In this document: positions 26,286 to 34,863 of the stretch, piece by piece
How positions within the stretch are numbered: position 1 is the first letter of the stretch
Layout: each line of letters begins with the position of its first letter
Assembly: GCA_036496265.1 (NCBI GenBank)
Contig: DASXLL010000392.1
Coordinates: forward strand, 1 to 48,269
DNA length: 48,269 nucleotides
Source of the DNA: CAYLLN01 sp036496265
GTDB taxonomy: Bacteria; Planctomycetota; Planctomycetia; Pirellulales; Pirellulaceae
Reading direction: 5' to 3'
Notes under the pieces: model-generated
Databases searched by the model: none
What the model was told of the DNA's origin: nothing
The model's input: the letters and a program-made list of their open reading frames with translations, nothing else
Position numbers and translations under genes: made by a program

Positions 26286-27131
26286 TTAACGCGGTTCAAC
26301 GATCGGCCCGTAAAATTCGGGTCGTCGATCACGTAGCCGGTCGATTTCGTGCAGCTTGGGGACGCGGATGATGTGCTTTTGGCGGGCGAAGGCGACGTCG
26401 ATATTGGCATAGAGGATTTCTTCGCGGTCGTGCGCGGCTTCGGCTAGGACGCGGCCGCGGGGGTCGCAGATTTTGGACTGGCCGATGAAGCGAAAGCCGC
26501 GTTCGACGCCGACGCGATTGCAGGCAAGGTAATAGACGTTGTTTTCCATGGCCCGCGTGTTGACGGCACTGCCGGCCATGCATTCGGAGCCGGGGGGCCA
26601 GTTGGTGGGGAGGACGAGCAGATCGGCGCCGAGGAGCGTCATGACGCGGGCGGGTTCGGGAAAGCCGCCGTCGTAGCAGATGTGCATGCCGATGTTGACG
26701 CCGCCGGCGTCGTAGACGGCGAAGGGGCGGTCGCCGGGCGTGGTGAAGCGATCCATGCCGAGGAAGGGGAGGTGGACCTTGCGATAGGAGGCGATCAGAC
26801 CGGAGGGGCCGACGAGGACGCAGGCGTTGAAGAGGCGGTCACTGCCAGCTTCGACGGGGGCGGCTTCGAGGAGGCCGTAGATGGCGAAGACGTTTAGCTC
26901 GCGGCAGGCGCGGGTGAAACGCTCGGTGCTGGGGCCGGGAATCGGTTCGGCGTGGGGGCGGGCTTCGTCGAGGTTTTCGAAGCAGTAGCCGGGGAGAGCG
27001 GCTTCGGGGAAGACGGTGAGCTTCGCGCCGTTTTTGGCGGTCTCGGTGAGTACGTCGAGCATGCGGGCGAGGTTTCGCTCGCGGTCGGCGAGGGTGATGT
27101 CGATTTGGGCGGCGGCGATTTTGGTGGGCAT
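26286..27131 (-). CDS. Nitrilase-superfamily carbon-nitrogen hydrolase
   Basis: 281 residues. The catalytic Glu-Lys-Cys triad is visible: E43 in VFPEAALPGYC, K118 in SYRKVHLPFLG and C152 in HICYDGGFPEP. The length and motifs match single-domain amidases of the nitrilase superfamily (EC 3.5). It probably hydrolyses a small amide or carbamoyl compound in the cytoplasm, but the substrate is not determined by the sequence. The start ATG at 27131 gives MPTKIAAAQIDI, the standard family start. Upstream is a GAACAG-type 9-bp-period repeat (27148-27214). It is apparently monocistronic. Confidence 0.9.
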   Translation of the reverse strand: MPTKIAAAQIDITLADRERNLARMLDVLTETAKNGAKLTVFPEAALPGYCFENLDEARPHAEPIPGPSTERFTRACRELNVFAIYGLLEAAPVEAGSDRLFNACVLVGPSGLIASYRKVHLPFLGMDRFTTPGDRPFAVYDAGGVNIGMHICYDGGFPEPARVMTLLGADLLVLPTNWPPGSECMAGSAVNTRAMENNVYYLACNRVGVERGFRFIGQSKICDPRGRVLAEAAHDREEILYANIDVAFARQKHIIRVPKLHEIDRLRDRRPEFYGPIVEPR

Positions 27132-27147
27132 AGATCAAATACGAATT

Positions 27148-27214
27148 GAACAGGAGGAAACGGAGGTAACAGAGAGGGAAATGAACAGAAGGAAGCAAAG
27201 GTAGCAAAGAGAAA
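27148..27214. repeat. Purine-rich ~9-bp-period repeat
   Basis: GAACAGGAGGAAACGGAGGT and GAACAGAAGGAAGCAAAGGT-like segments. The inverse of the second segment recurs at 47295-47324. It lies in the leader of the nitrilase gene. Confidence 0.55.
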
Positions 27215-27254
27215 ATAAATTGGAGCTGCGCGCCGAGTCGGAATTGTGTCGGGG

Positions 27255-27533
27255 TTATTTTGGTGAAGAAGTTTTCAGATGAAACCATATCGCAATCGAA
27301 AGTAGGACAATCGTGCCAATGAACTGGGTAATAAAGCCTCGCCAAAGCAGTTTGCCAATATCATCTCTAATTGCCATCAAATCGGCCTGCGTCAAGTTGT
27401 TTGAATCGTAGTCCGAAATAAGCAGAATCGGGGCCATGTGTGAGTTCACAAACGCGACAAATGTAAACACGACGAAATACACGACACATAACCACAAGGC
27501 AATTAGCGGCAAACGATGACGAGTTTCAGGCAT
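27255..27533 (-). CDS. Small two-helix membrane protein, function unknown
   Basis: 92 residues with two hydrophobic helices: LIALWLCVVYFVVFTFVAFV near the N-terminus and FITQFIGTIVLLSIAIWFHL near the C-terminus. A polar loop with Asp/Asn lies between. It is AT-richer than its neighbours. No family is recognised. The start ATG is at 27533. Confidence 0.55.
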   Translation of the reverse strand: MPETRHRLPLIALWLCVVYFVVFTFVAFVNSHMAPILLISDYDSNNLTQADLMAIRDDIGKLLWRGFITQFIGTIVLLSIAIWFHLKTSSPK

Positions 27534-27687
27534 GCCGCCATCTTATCCGCTTCCCAAATCAATCTGCCACAACCACACGTTGGTACAGCGGATCGTCGAG
27601 GCGGGAACCTCGGAATGGTGCGTTCCTAGGGAGGACCCGAGGAACGAGGATATCGAGGAAAGGTTGGGCGGTAATGGAAGATCGTTA

Positions 27688-27723
27688 GACCCTCACCCTA
27701 ACCCTCTCCCAGAGGGAGAGGGG
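27688..27723. repeat. CCCTCACCCTAACC / CTCTCCC palindromic repeat, copy 1
   Basis: CCCTCACCCTAACC followed by the hairpin CCTCTCCCAGAGGGAGAGG. An inverted copy with about 34 of 36 matching bases lies at 46221-46258. It lies 24 nt downstream of the citrate synthase stop codon and may serve as its terminator. Confidence 0.7.
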
Positions 27724-27746
27724 ATGGTTGAGCGGCCGATCAGCCG

Positions 27747-28883
27747 TTATCGCTGGGCGACGGGTTTCCATTTGCGGGGGGAGGGGCCTTTGTAGAGGCC
27801 GCGGGGGCGCATGATGCGGTTGTGGTCGAGCTGTTCGATGATGTGGGCGGCCCAGCCGATGACGCGGGCGACGACGAAGAGGGGCGTGTAGATGTCTTTG
27901 GGGAGGCCGAAGTAGTGGTAGAGGCGGGCGCAGGGCCAATCGACGTTGGGCGGGATGCGTTTTTCGTTCCAGACGATGGACTCGATGATGTCGGCGGTGC
28001 GTTCCATGTCTTGATGGCCGGTTTCGACCGCGACTTGGGCGGTGAGTTTTTTCAGATACACGGCGCGGGGATCGCCGTCTTTATAGACGCGGTGGCCGAA
28101 GCCCATGATTTTTTTCTTTTGGGCCAGGGCGTCGCGAATCCAAGGTTCGGCGCGGTCGGATGAGCCGACTTCGGCGAGGAGGTCCATGGCGGCTTCGTTC
28201 GCGCCGCCGTGGAGCGGGCCTTTGAGAGCGCCGATGGCGGCGGTGATGCCGGAATGCAGATCGGAGAGGGTCGAGACGACGCAGCGGGCGGAGAAAGTGC
28301 TGGCGTTGAATTCGTGCTCGGCGTAGAGGATGAGCGAGACGTCCATGGCGCGGACTTTTTTCTCGCTCGGCTTTTGGCCGCTGAACATCCAAATGAGATT
28401 GGCTGGCAATGTCAGACTGGGATCGGCAGCGATGGGCTCTTGGCCGGTTTTGAGACGCTGACGAGCGGCGACGATGACGGGGACTTTGGCCAGGAGGCGC
28501 TCGGTCTTGGCGACGTTGGCGTCGTGCGAGTTGTCGGCGACTTCGGGCTCCCAGTGGGCGAGGAGGCTGACGGCGGAGCGGAGGACGTCCATCGACGGTG
28601 TGGCGGCCGGAATGCGACGGAGGACCTCGATGATTTCCGGCGGGACGGTGGCGGCGACGCCGAGGCGCTGCCGAAAAGTGGCGGCTTCTTCGGCTGTGGG
28701 CAGTTCGCCGTAGAGAATTAGATAGGCGACTTCTTCGTAGTTGGAATGCTCGGCGAGGTCTTCGATCGCGTAACCGCGGTAGGTGAGGCCGGTTTCGACC
28801 GTGCTGATTGAGGTTTCGCCGGCGATGACGCCTTCGAGGCCGGGGGAGTAGGTTTCGCTCGAAGTTGTTTTGTCAGTTGTCAT
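27747..28883 (-). CDS. prpC: Citrate synthase, probably 2-methylcitrate synthase
   Basis: 378 residues, the short prokaryotic type. It condenses propionyl-CoA or acetyl-CoA with oxaloacetate. Catalytic residues are visible: His225 in GPLHGGANE, His264 in GFGHRVYK and Asp315 in NVDWPCAR. It lies immediately downstream of methylisocitrate lyase, which suggests the methylcitrate cycle (PrpC). The same enzyme could also act as the TCA citrate synthase, and no prpD is in the window. The start ATG at 28883 lies inside a 7-bp-period TGACAAA repeat that also contains the stop of the upstream gene. Confidence 0.88.
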   Translation of the reverse strand: MTTDKTTSSETYSPGLEGVIAGETSISTVETGLTYRGYAIEDLAEHSNYEEVAYLILYGELPTAEEAATFRQRLGVAATVPPEIIEVLRRIPAATPSMDVLRSAVSLLAHWEPEVADNSHDANVAKTERLLAKVPVIVAARQRLKTGQEPIAADPSLTLPANLIWMFSGQKPSEKKVRAMDVSLILYAEHEFNASTFSARCVVSTLSDLHSGITAAIGALKGPLHGGANEAAMDLLAEVGSSDRAEPWIRDALAQKKKIMGFGHRVYKDGDPRAVYLKKLTAQVAVETGHQDMERTADIIESIVWNEKRIPPNVDWPCARLYHYFGLPKDIYTPLFVVARVIGWAAHIIEQLDHNRIMRPRGLYKGPSPRKWKPVAQR

Positions 28884-28914
28884 TGGTCACTTGTCATTTG
28901 TCATTTGTCATTCG
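28871..28914. repeat. TGACAAA heptamer repeat spanning the prpB stop and prpC start
   Basis: Read on the minus strand: AATGACAAATGACAAATGAC and onwards, six units at a 7-bp period. The prpB stop (28903-28901) and the prpC ATG (28883) are both part of the array. Confidence 0.85.
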
Positions 28915-29767
28915 AATAACCACGGTCGCGGTCTTCGAAGGCGCGGTAGTCGAGGAGATCATACAGGTCGTCGCGGGTTTGCATCATGTCGAGGATTTCG
29001 GCTTGCGTGCCTTCCTGGGCAATGACGCGGAGGGCGGCTTCGGCGCCGTACATGGCGACGCGAAGCAGAGTGACTGGATAAAGCACGGCGGAGTAGCCGA
29101 GGTCGGCCAGCTCGTCGAGGGTTAGCAGCGGGCTTTTGCCGAATTCGGTCATGTTGGTGACGAGGGGGGCATCGATCGCGTCGGAAAAATCTTCGAACTC
29201 GTCCTTCGATTGCAGTGCCTCCGGAAAAATCCAGTCGGCCCCAGCATTGAGATAGCGTTTAGCCCGTTCGATGGCGTCGTCGAGGTTCGTGACGCCGCGG
29301 GCGTCGGTCCGCGCGATGATGACGAAGTCTTGGTCGCGCCTCGCTGCAGCCGCGGCTTTCAATTTCGAGCACATGGCCGCCGGCTCGACGAGCGATTTGC
29401 CGGCTAAATGGCCGCAACGCTTGGGAAACTGCTGGTCTTCCAGTTGAATGGCGGCTGCTCCGGCGGCTTCGAGCTCGATGACGGTGCGTTCGACGTTCAA
29501 CGCTTCGCCAAAGCCGGTGTCGCCGTCGACGATGAGCGGTAGAGAACAGGCGCGCGTTATATAAGTCGTGTGCTGGGCGAGCTCGGTCAGCGTAAACAGG
29601 CCGATGTCGGGTAAGCCGAGGATGCCGGCAGAAAACGCAGCCCCAGACAGATACATCGCCTCATAGCCGCAGCGTTCGATCAGGCGGGCGTAAAGAGCGC
29701 TGGGGGCTCCTGGCACCTGGATCGTCGAGTCGGCGACGAGATCGCGGAGTTTTTTGCCGGGAGACAT
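28901..29767 (-). CDS. prpB: Methylisocitrate lyase
   Basis: 288 residues. It cleaves 2-methylisocitrate to pyruvate and succinate. The ICL/PEP-mutase superfamily signature KRCGH is at residues 116-120, preceded by LIVDGDTGFGEALNV and followed by IIARTDARG. It is the first gene of a pair with (2-methyl)citrate synthase, separated by 17 nt, so the two are probably co-transcribed. The last codons (SNDK-stop) lie inside the TGACAAA repeat. Directly upstream of the ATG there is another heptamer array (29768-29802) instead of a Shine-Dalgarno. Confidence 0.93.
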   Translation of the reverse strand: MSPGKKLRDLVADSTIQVPGAPSALYARLIERCGYEAMYLSGAAFSAGILGLPDIGLFTLTELAQHTTYITRACSLPLIVDGDTGFGEALNVERTVIELEAAGAAAIQLEDQQFPKRCGHLAGKSLVEPAAMCSKLKAAAAARRDQDFVIIARTDARGVTNLDDAIERAKRYLNAGADWIFPEALQSKDEFEDFSDAIDAPLVTNMTEFGKSPLLTLDELADLGYSAVLYPVTLLRVAMYGAEAALRVIAQEGTQAEILDMMQTRDDLYDLLDYRAFEDRDRGYSNDK

Positions 29768-29802
29768 GGGCCAGGAGACAGGAGGCAGGGGACAGGAGAC
29801 AG
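29768..29802. repeat. GGAGACA / GGAGGCA heptamer repeat upstream of prpB
   Basis: AGGAGAC AGGAGGC AGGGGAC AGGAGAC at a 7-bp period, starting within a few bases of the prpB ATG. Confidence 0.75.
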
Positions 29803-29866
29803 AAGCCGATGATAGGTGGTTGGGGATTGGGTGGAAAGAATGGGCAGGCGGCGGTAGTCTTTGCGG

Positions 29867-31579
29867 ATGGGGCGAGCAAAGGATAACGGCGAAAAACCGC
29901 AGCAGGTTGACTTGGCAGGCTGGAAGCCTGCCCCACAGGCGGCAGCGGCGTTTGAAATCGCCTGGATTTTTCTGATCTTCTTTCTTTTCGCCGGCTCGCT
30001 ACCGCCGGACGTGGGTGAATCGCATTATCTAGTGAAAGCCAAGCATTATTGGCAGCCGGGGTGGTGTGCGGGAGATTTGTTCGTCGAGTCGCGCGACGCA
30101 CACTTGGTTTTCAACTGGACTTTCGGCTGGATGACGCGAGTTTGCTCGTTGGCGACGACGGCGTGGATCGGCCGGATGATCACGTGGCTGCTGTTGGCCT
30201 GGTCGTGGCGGCGACTGAGCTGGGCCATCGTGCCGCGGCCGCTCGTCTCGCTACTATCGGCCGGCCTGATGCTGCTGTTTCTGAAGCATTTTCATTTGGC
30301 CGGCGAGTGGGTGATTGGCGGTGTGGAGGCGAAGGGGTTTGCGTATGTGCTGGTGTTTCTGGCGCTGGAAGCGATCGCGCGAAATCGCTGGCAGCGGGCT
30401 TTGGCATTCAGCGGCGCAGCGGGCGCGTTTCATGTGCTCGTCGGCGGCTGGACGGTGGTGGCGATTGGCCTGGCATGGCTTTTCAGCGGCCGGGAGCGGC
30501 CGACGTTGCAAGCGATTGCGCCAGCGGCGGCGCTGGGATTGTTGCTGTCTTTGCCGGGACTCGTGCCGGCACTGGCACTGAACTGGGCCGTGCCGAAAGA
30601 AGTGACGCAGGAGGCTGCCAGGATTTATGCGTTTGAGCGATTGTCGCATCATTTGATCTATTCGCAATTCGATGCGTCGAATGTCTTTCGGTTTCAAATT
30701 CTCGTGCTGGGCTGGGCGGCAGCGGCGTGGATGATGAGGCGCGATCTATTTACGACAAGACTGCAACGCGTGGTTGCGGGCGCGATCGTTATTGCCGTTG
30801 TCGGCATCATTATCGATCAGGCGTTGGTGGTGCGGGCCAACCTGACGGAGCAGTCGCCGCTCGATTATGAGACGACCGCGGCTGGGCTATTGCGTTACTA
30901 CTGGTTTCGGATGAGCGACTCGCTGGTGCCGGTGGGCCTATCGCTGGCGATCGTCGCCGGCGTAATCAAGTTGGAGACGAAGCGGCCGGAAGCGGCGGCA
31001 CTGCTCAAAGTTGCGTTGATTTTGCTGGCGGCTGGGAATCTGGCGGAAGCGTATTACTCGCGAAAACTTCAGCCAGTACCGCGGGCCGTGTTGCAGCCGC
31101 AGCCGACGGCAGATTCCGAAGAGCGGCCGTGGTGGCGAGCGCCGCCGAAATTGGCAACCTCGGAAACAAGCATTCAGGATTGGTTCCGCGACTGGCAGCG
31201 AGTTTGCCAGTGGGTGGCCGCTGAGACGCCGGCTGACGCGCTGTTTTTGACGCCGCAGGAGCAGCAGACGTTCAAGTGGTACGCCGGGCGCCCGGAGGTC
31301 GTGACTTGGAAGGATGTGCCGCAGGACGCCCGCGGTCTACTCGAATGGAAAAAGCGGCTGGACGAGGTTTATCCGCGGGATCCGGAGCATCGGCAACATG
31401 ATCTGGCGGCGTTTGATGACGCGGCGCTAGTCAACCTGGCCCAGAAGTACGGCGCGAAATATGTCTTGATCGATCGCACCCGCGCGGATCGGCCTATTCG
31501 ACTGCTGAAGATGTATCCGCTGCTCGTGGACGAAAATCCGTCGTTCGCGGTTTATCGCGTGCCGGAGGCGGCGCGATGA
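29867..31579 (+). CDS. Multi-pass membrane protein, DUF6798-like
   Basis: 570 residues. About eight to ten hydrophobic helices span residues 30-400, followed by a soluble C-terminal domain (about 410-570) with WQRVCQWVAAETPADALFLTPQEQQTFKWYAGRPEV and a final YVLIDRTRADRPIRLLKMYP. The C-terminal fold resembles the soluble part of DUF6798-type proteins, as I recall the family. Its N-terminal ~25 residues before the first helix are translated from a palindromic GGCAGGCTGGAAGCCTGCC repeat (29913-29940) and may not be needed. Start ATG at 29867; a TTG at 29861 is less likely. It overlaps the Nudix gene by 4 nt. Confidence 0.72.
   Translation: MGRAKDNGEKPQQVDLAGWKPAPQAAAAFEIAWIFLIFFLFAGSLPPDVGESHYLVKAKHYWQPGWCAGDLFVESRDAHLVFNWTFGWMTRVCSLATTAWIGRMITWLLLAWSWRRLSWAIVPRPLVSLLSAGLMLLFLKHFHLAGEWVIGGVEAKGFAYVLVFLALEAIARNRWQRALAFSGAAGAFHVLVGGWTVVAIGLAWLFSGRERPTLQAIAPAAALGLLLSLPGLVPALALNWAVPKEVTQEAARIYAFERLSHHLIYSQFDASNVFRFQILVLGWAAAAWMMRRDLFTTRLQRVVAGAIVIAVVGIIIDQALVVRANLTEQSPLDYETTAAGLLRYYWFRMSDSLVPVGLSLAIVAGVIKLETKRPEAAALLKVALILLAAGNLAEAYYSRKLQPVPRAVLQPQPTADSEERPWWRAPPKLATSETSIQDWFRDWQRVCQWVAAETPADALFLTPQEQQTFKWYAGRPEVVTWKDVPQDARGLLEWKKRLDEVYPRDPEHRQHDLAAFDDAALVNLAQKYGAKYVLIDRTRADRPIRLLKMYPLLVDENPSFAVYRVPEAAR
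29913..29940. repeat. GGCAGGCTGGAAGCCTGCC palindrome in the DUF6798-like gene
   Basis: A 19-nt perfect palindrome-like hairpin (GGCAGGCT GGA AGCCTGCC) plus the tail CCACAGGC, read in frame as LAGWKPAPQ near the N-terminus. Confidence 0.75.
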
Positions 31580-32214
31580 ACGCTTGGGAATCGTTCGATG
31601 CAGCACAGATGGCCGAATTCCTGACCACGCGACTGGGCGACGGGCTGCCTGGCCGCGCCGGCCAACACATGATGGCGCCGCGGCTGGCTTACGGTCGTCA
31701 TTATGGCCCGGTGCCCGATGATGCCCGCCGAGCCGCGGTGCTGTTAGCGCTGCATCGCGCGGCCAGCGGCTGGTCGGTGCCCGCCATTCTGCGGCCGGAC
31801 ACGATGAAAGCTCACGCCGGGCAAGTTAGCCTGCCTGGCGGGCTCATCGAGACAGATGAAACGGTGGTCCAATCGGCGCTCCGCGAGTTTGAAGAGGAGC
31901 TTGGCACCGCAGCGCAACAGATGGAAATCATCGGACAGCTCACACCCGTGTATGTGTTTGTCAGCGGATTCGAGGTAACGCCGGTGATCGCCGTTAACCC
32001 TGGTCCGCTGGTGTTTCAGCCCAATGAACACGAGGTGGCCGCGGTCGTCGAGCTGCCGCTGGCGGAGTTGATCGATCCGACGCGGCGGGGACACCATACG
32101 ATCGAGCGGCGCGGGCTACAGTTCACCGTGCCGCATTTTGCGATCGCGGGACAACGAGTTTGGGGGGCGACGAGCTTGATTTTGGCGGAGTTTCTGGCGC
32201 TGCTGTCGCAGTAA
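31576..32214 (+). CDS. Nudix hydrolase, CoA-pyrophosphatase-like
   Basis: 212 residues. The Nudix box GX5EX7REUXEEXGU is present: GGLIETDETVVQSALREFEEELGT spans about 93-116 (shown here only by its key residues G, E, RE, EE, G). Upstream, AHAGQVSLPGG matches the UPF0035 signature of NudL/CoA pyrophosphatases, which cut CoA and its derivatives. The ATG at 31576 overlaps the stop of the membrane protein gene (ATGA), so the two are translationally coupled. It converges on the next gene with a 3-nt gap between stops. Confidence 0.9.
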   Translation: MNAWESFDAAQMAEFLTTRLGDGLPGRAGQHMMAPRLAYGRHYGPVPDDARRAAVLLALHRAASGWSVPAILRPDTMKAHAGQVSLPGGLIETDETVVQSALREFEEELGTAAQQMEIIGQLTPVYVFVSGFEVTPVIAVNPGPLVFQPNEHEVAAVVELPLAELIDPTRRGHHTIERRGLQFTVPHFAIAGQRVWGATSLILAEFLALLSQ

Positions 32215-32217
32215 CGA

Positions 32218-33516
32218 TCAATGCCGGTCCGCTTGAGGGCCGCGGAAGAACCCGCTCGAAACCGGCGGTTGATAGCGAATGTTGAGCGCCGGTGATTCAA
32301 CGGGCCGGCTGCCGTCCTTCAGGGAATGAAGAGCCAGGTCGAGGACAGTGCTGGTCATCAGCGTGCGTTCGACCGGATAAGGCGGCTGGCCGGTGTGGAA
32401 AAACTGCTCGATGTGCCATGTGAGCGGGTCGAAAAACCGGGCGCCCGGCGGCAGAGGCAGGTCGAAATAGAAGCTGACGGGTTCGGCTTGATTCGTCAAA
32501 CGCGCGGCGAAGCAATTGTCGGAGACGGCTTCGATGAGGTTCAGCACCGCGCCGCGCGTGCCGTCGGCATATTCGATGAGAATGGCGAGCGGCTTGAGGA
32601 CATTTTCGCGAATGGGGCCGACGTTCGCGCTCGGCGAGCGGCCGATGGCTTCGACGATCAGCGGCCAACTGATGCGGCCTTCGTCGCAGGCTTTCCATAC
32701 CGCGTCGCCCTGCAGGCAAACGACCGATTTGACGCCCGTTTCGCCGCCGCGCCGCCGCTCGAGCATACACTGCAGGCATTCGAGGGCGTGAAACAGATAG
32801 ATTTCCGCGTAGCTGCGGTCGTAGCCAAAACAGACGACCGCTTCCTCGATCGACGATTCCAGGGGCAGCTCGACCTGGGGCACGCGCCAGGTGACGGGCA
32901 GCGATGAGCCGGCCATGAGGCCGAAGCCCATCTTTTTCGCCGTCGCGACCATCTCGGCGGCCTTTTTGTGGTCGTACGAGAGGTGCTTATCGCAGAAGAC
33001 CGGAATGCTCTTGCCCGATTTTTGAAAAACATCGACGATTTGTTGAAATAGCTCGTAACGCGGATACAGGATTTGGCCAAATTCGTTCACGGGATAGTCG
33101 CCGTGCTCGATGATTAGGGACACGGCGTCCACGTCGAGGCCTTTGGGGCCACCGAGGGCCTCAGCGACCGTTTTGACCAGCTCGATTTGATGGTTTTTGC
33201 AGAACGACGGCCCCAGGTCGTCCGCCGGCTGCTGATCGTCATACATCCGCACGACCTGCAAATTCGGCTGGTGGTGTAAGCCGTCCTTTTGGAAGCCGAA
33301 AACCATCCGGCCGACAATGTGATAGGCATGCGACCGGAGGCGGTAGATCGAATTGACGGCGGCGACGCGGGGCTTCCGCTGCGACGTTCCAGCGGCTGGC
33401 TGAGCTGCAACTTGCTCGCTCAGCAACAAAGAACCAGCGGCAGCCGCGGAAATTCCGCCGGAAATGAAGCCGCGACGAGAAATGGACGAATCCAATGGTT
33501 GAGAAAAGCGTTTCAT
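32218..33516 (-). CDS. Tat-exported protein, Gfo/Idh/MocA-like, function unknown
   Basis: 432 residues. The start is the ATG at 33516; a longer frame to 34101 runs antisense to the diadenylate cyclase gene and is rejected. The N-terminus has a twin-Arg signal (SISRRGFISGGISAAAAGSL). Conserved-looking segments include PRVAAVNSIYRLRSHAYHI, IIEHGDYPVNEFGQILYPRYE, VFCDKHLSYDH, LMAGSSLPVTWR, ERRRGGETGVKSVV and PYPVERTLMT. The layout (N-terminal Rossmann-like half, C-terminal beta-sheet half) recalls Gfo/Idh/MocA proteins, but no Gly-rich dinucleotide motif is clear, so cofactor use is uncertain. Confidence 0.75.
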   Translation of the reverse strand: MKRFSQPLDSSISRRGFISGGISAAAAGSLLLSEQVAAQPAAGTSQRKPRVAAVNSIYRLRSHAYHIVGRMVFGFQKDGLHHQPNLQVVRMYDDQQPADDLGPSFCKNHQIELVKTVAEALGGPKGLDVDAVSLIIEHGDYPVNEFGQILYPRYELFQQIVDVFQKSGKSIPVFCDKHLSYDHKKAAEMVATAKKMGFGLMAGSSLPVTWRVPQVELPLESSIEEAVVCFGYDRSYAEIYLFHALECLQCMLERRRGGETGVKSVVCLQGDAVWKACDEGRISWPLIVEAIGRSPSANVGPIRENVLKPLAILIEYADGTRGAVLNLIEAVSDNCFAARLTNQAEPVSFYFDLPLPPGARFFDPLTWHIEQFFHTGQPPYPVERTLMTSTVLDLALHSLKDGSRPVESPALNIRYQPPVSSGFFRGPQADRH

Positions 33517-33566
33517 GAAGTAGGGTTCATTTAGGGACAGCGGCGTGCAAGCGAGGCCGAAATGAA

Positions 33567-33636
33567 GGGGTCGGGAGTCGATTGCGTGAACGACATGCCA
33601 AATGGAATCGTTAAACCGCAATCGACTCCCGACCCC
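33567..33636. repeat. 20-bp perfect inverted repeat before the diadenylate cyclase gene
   Basis: The arms 33567-33586 and 33617-33636 are perfectly complementary (GGGGTCGGGAGTCGATTGCG) with a 30-nt loop. The arrangement sits between divergent genes, so it could be a regulator site or a terminator-like hairpin. Confidence 0.75.
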
Positions 33637-33658
33637 CTCGCACTTTGAGGGTAAGGGC

Positions 33659-34771
33659 GTGCAATCTTCGTCAAAACGTATCGCGGGCGGCACGGCGACG
33701 CAACTTAGTCGCGGAATTCGCCTGCGCGCGGTTGCCCCATCGGCAGTCAATGAATACGATGCCGCCGAGCAAGTGGCGCAGCAACTGCTCGCCGAAGCCA
33801 ACGCCCGCAATTTTCCGCCCACCTTCGCAATGAAACCGCAGCGATTCGACGCCCAATTCGCCGCCATCGTCGATTTGGCGGCGAAGCTCTGCGCACAGAC
33901 GGAGGCCTCCTCGCTTTTGGTCATGCTCGAAGGTCCGACCGATTGGGAGCAGCTTCGCCAGCACGCGGGCGAGCTGCAGATCGTCATCGCCGCCGATACG
34001 GCCGAGGAATTGGCCGGGGCCGAAGAGGCCGGCCTATCGACCATTGTCCTGAACATGGCCGACGCACCCGTGATCGAGCGACTGACGCAGGCCCTGCTCA
34101 CTGGCGTCGCCCGCGAGGTGCTTTCCCCGGGTGCCCGGCTGGTTGTTATCTATAGCGGCTTCGAGGTCGATACGATCGACTCCATCAGCTACATCGAGCT
34201 CGACGAGCACCTCGGCCGGCTCACCGCCCGCGACCTGCGGCAGCTTGAAACGAGCGTCCCGCTGGAAACACTCAAAACCGTCATCGATTTATCCGTCGAA
34301 ATCGGCCGCGAAGGCCGCGAAGGCAAGCCGATCGGCACGATGTTCGTCGTCGGCGATACCCGCAAAGTGCTGCAGCATTGCCAGCCGGCCGGCTTCGATC
34401 CGGTCAAGGGCTACAACCGCAACGAACGCGATCTGCACGACGCCCGCGTCCGCGAAGCCGTCAAAGAAATCGCCGGCCTCGACGGCGCCTTTATCATTAA
34501 CGCCGAAGGCATCGTCGAAAAAGCGGCCCAACTGGTCGATGCCCCCTACGCCAACCTGACACTCTCCAAAGGCCTCGGCGCCCGCCACTGGGCCGGCGCC
34601 GCCATCAGCAAAGCCACCGCCGCCCTCGCCATCGTCGTCAGCCAATCCAGCGGCACCGTCCGCCTCTTCCAAAACGGCGAAGTCATGCTCCGCATTGAGC
34701 CGCTGCGGCAAGCCATGAAGTGGAAAGATTTCGACTACGAGCCGCCCTCTCAGGGAGATTCCGACGAGTGA
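33659..34771 (+). CDS. DacZ-like diadenylate cyclase (c-di-AMP synthase)
   Basis: 370 residues if started at the GTG 33659, which has GAGGG 7 nt upstream. An ATG at 33602 would add 19 residues encoded in part by the inverted repeat. The C-terminal DAC domain shows the DGA motif (about 275-277; LDGAFIINAEG) and GARHWAGAAIS (about 307-317) in place of the usual RHR-type motif, with AIVVSQSSGTVRLFQNG after it. The N-terminal ~250 residues contain a second domain like that of archaeal DacZ proteins. It would make c-di-AMP from two ATP in the cytoplasm, a messenger for osmotic and K+ control. There is no transmembrane helix. It is followed by a Skp-like gene. Confidence 0.85.
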   Translation: MQSSSKRIAGGTATQLSRGIRLRAVAPSAVNEYDAAEQVAQQLLAEANARNFPPTFAMKPQRFDAQFAAIVDLAAKLCAQTEASSLLVMLEGPTDWEQLRQHAGELQIVIAADTAEELAGAEEAGLSTIVLNMADAPVIERLTQALLTGVAREVLSPGARLVVIYSGFEVDTIDSISYIELDEHLGRLTARDLRQLETSVPLETLKTVIDLSVEIGREGREGKPIGTMFVVGDTRKVLQHCQPAGFDPVKGYNRNERDLHDARVREAVKEIAGLDGAFIINAEGIVEKAAQLVDAPYANLTLSKGLGARHWAGAAISKATAALAIVVSQSSGTVRLFQNGEVMLRIEPLRQAMKWKDFDYEPPSQGDSDE

Positions 34772-34863
34772 TGCTACACACTCCTCTGGAGCGATCCGGC
34801 GGGATTCGGCGGACGGGTAAGATCGGGAACGGGTGAGCCGACAAAACCGTAGGAGACAGGATA

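Noticed and set aside
33517..34101. N-terminal extension of the Tat-exported protein to 34101
   Set aside because: It would run antisense over the diadenylate cyclase and push the Tat signal to the middle of the protein.
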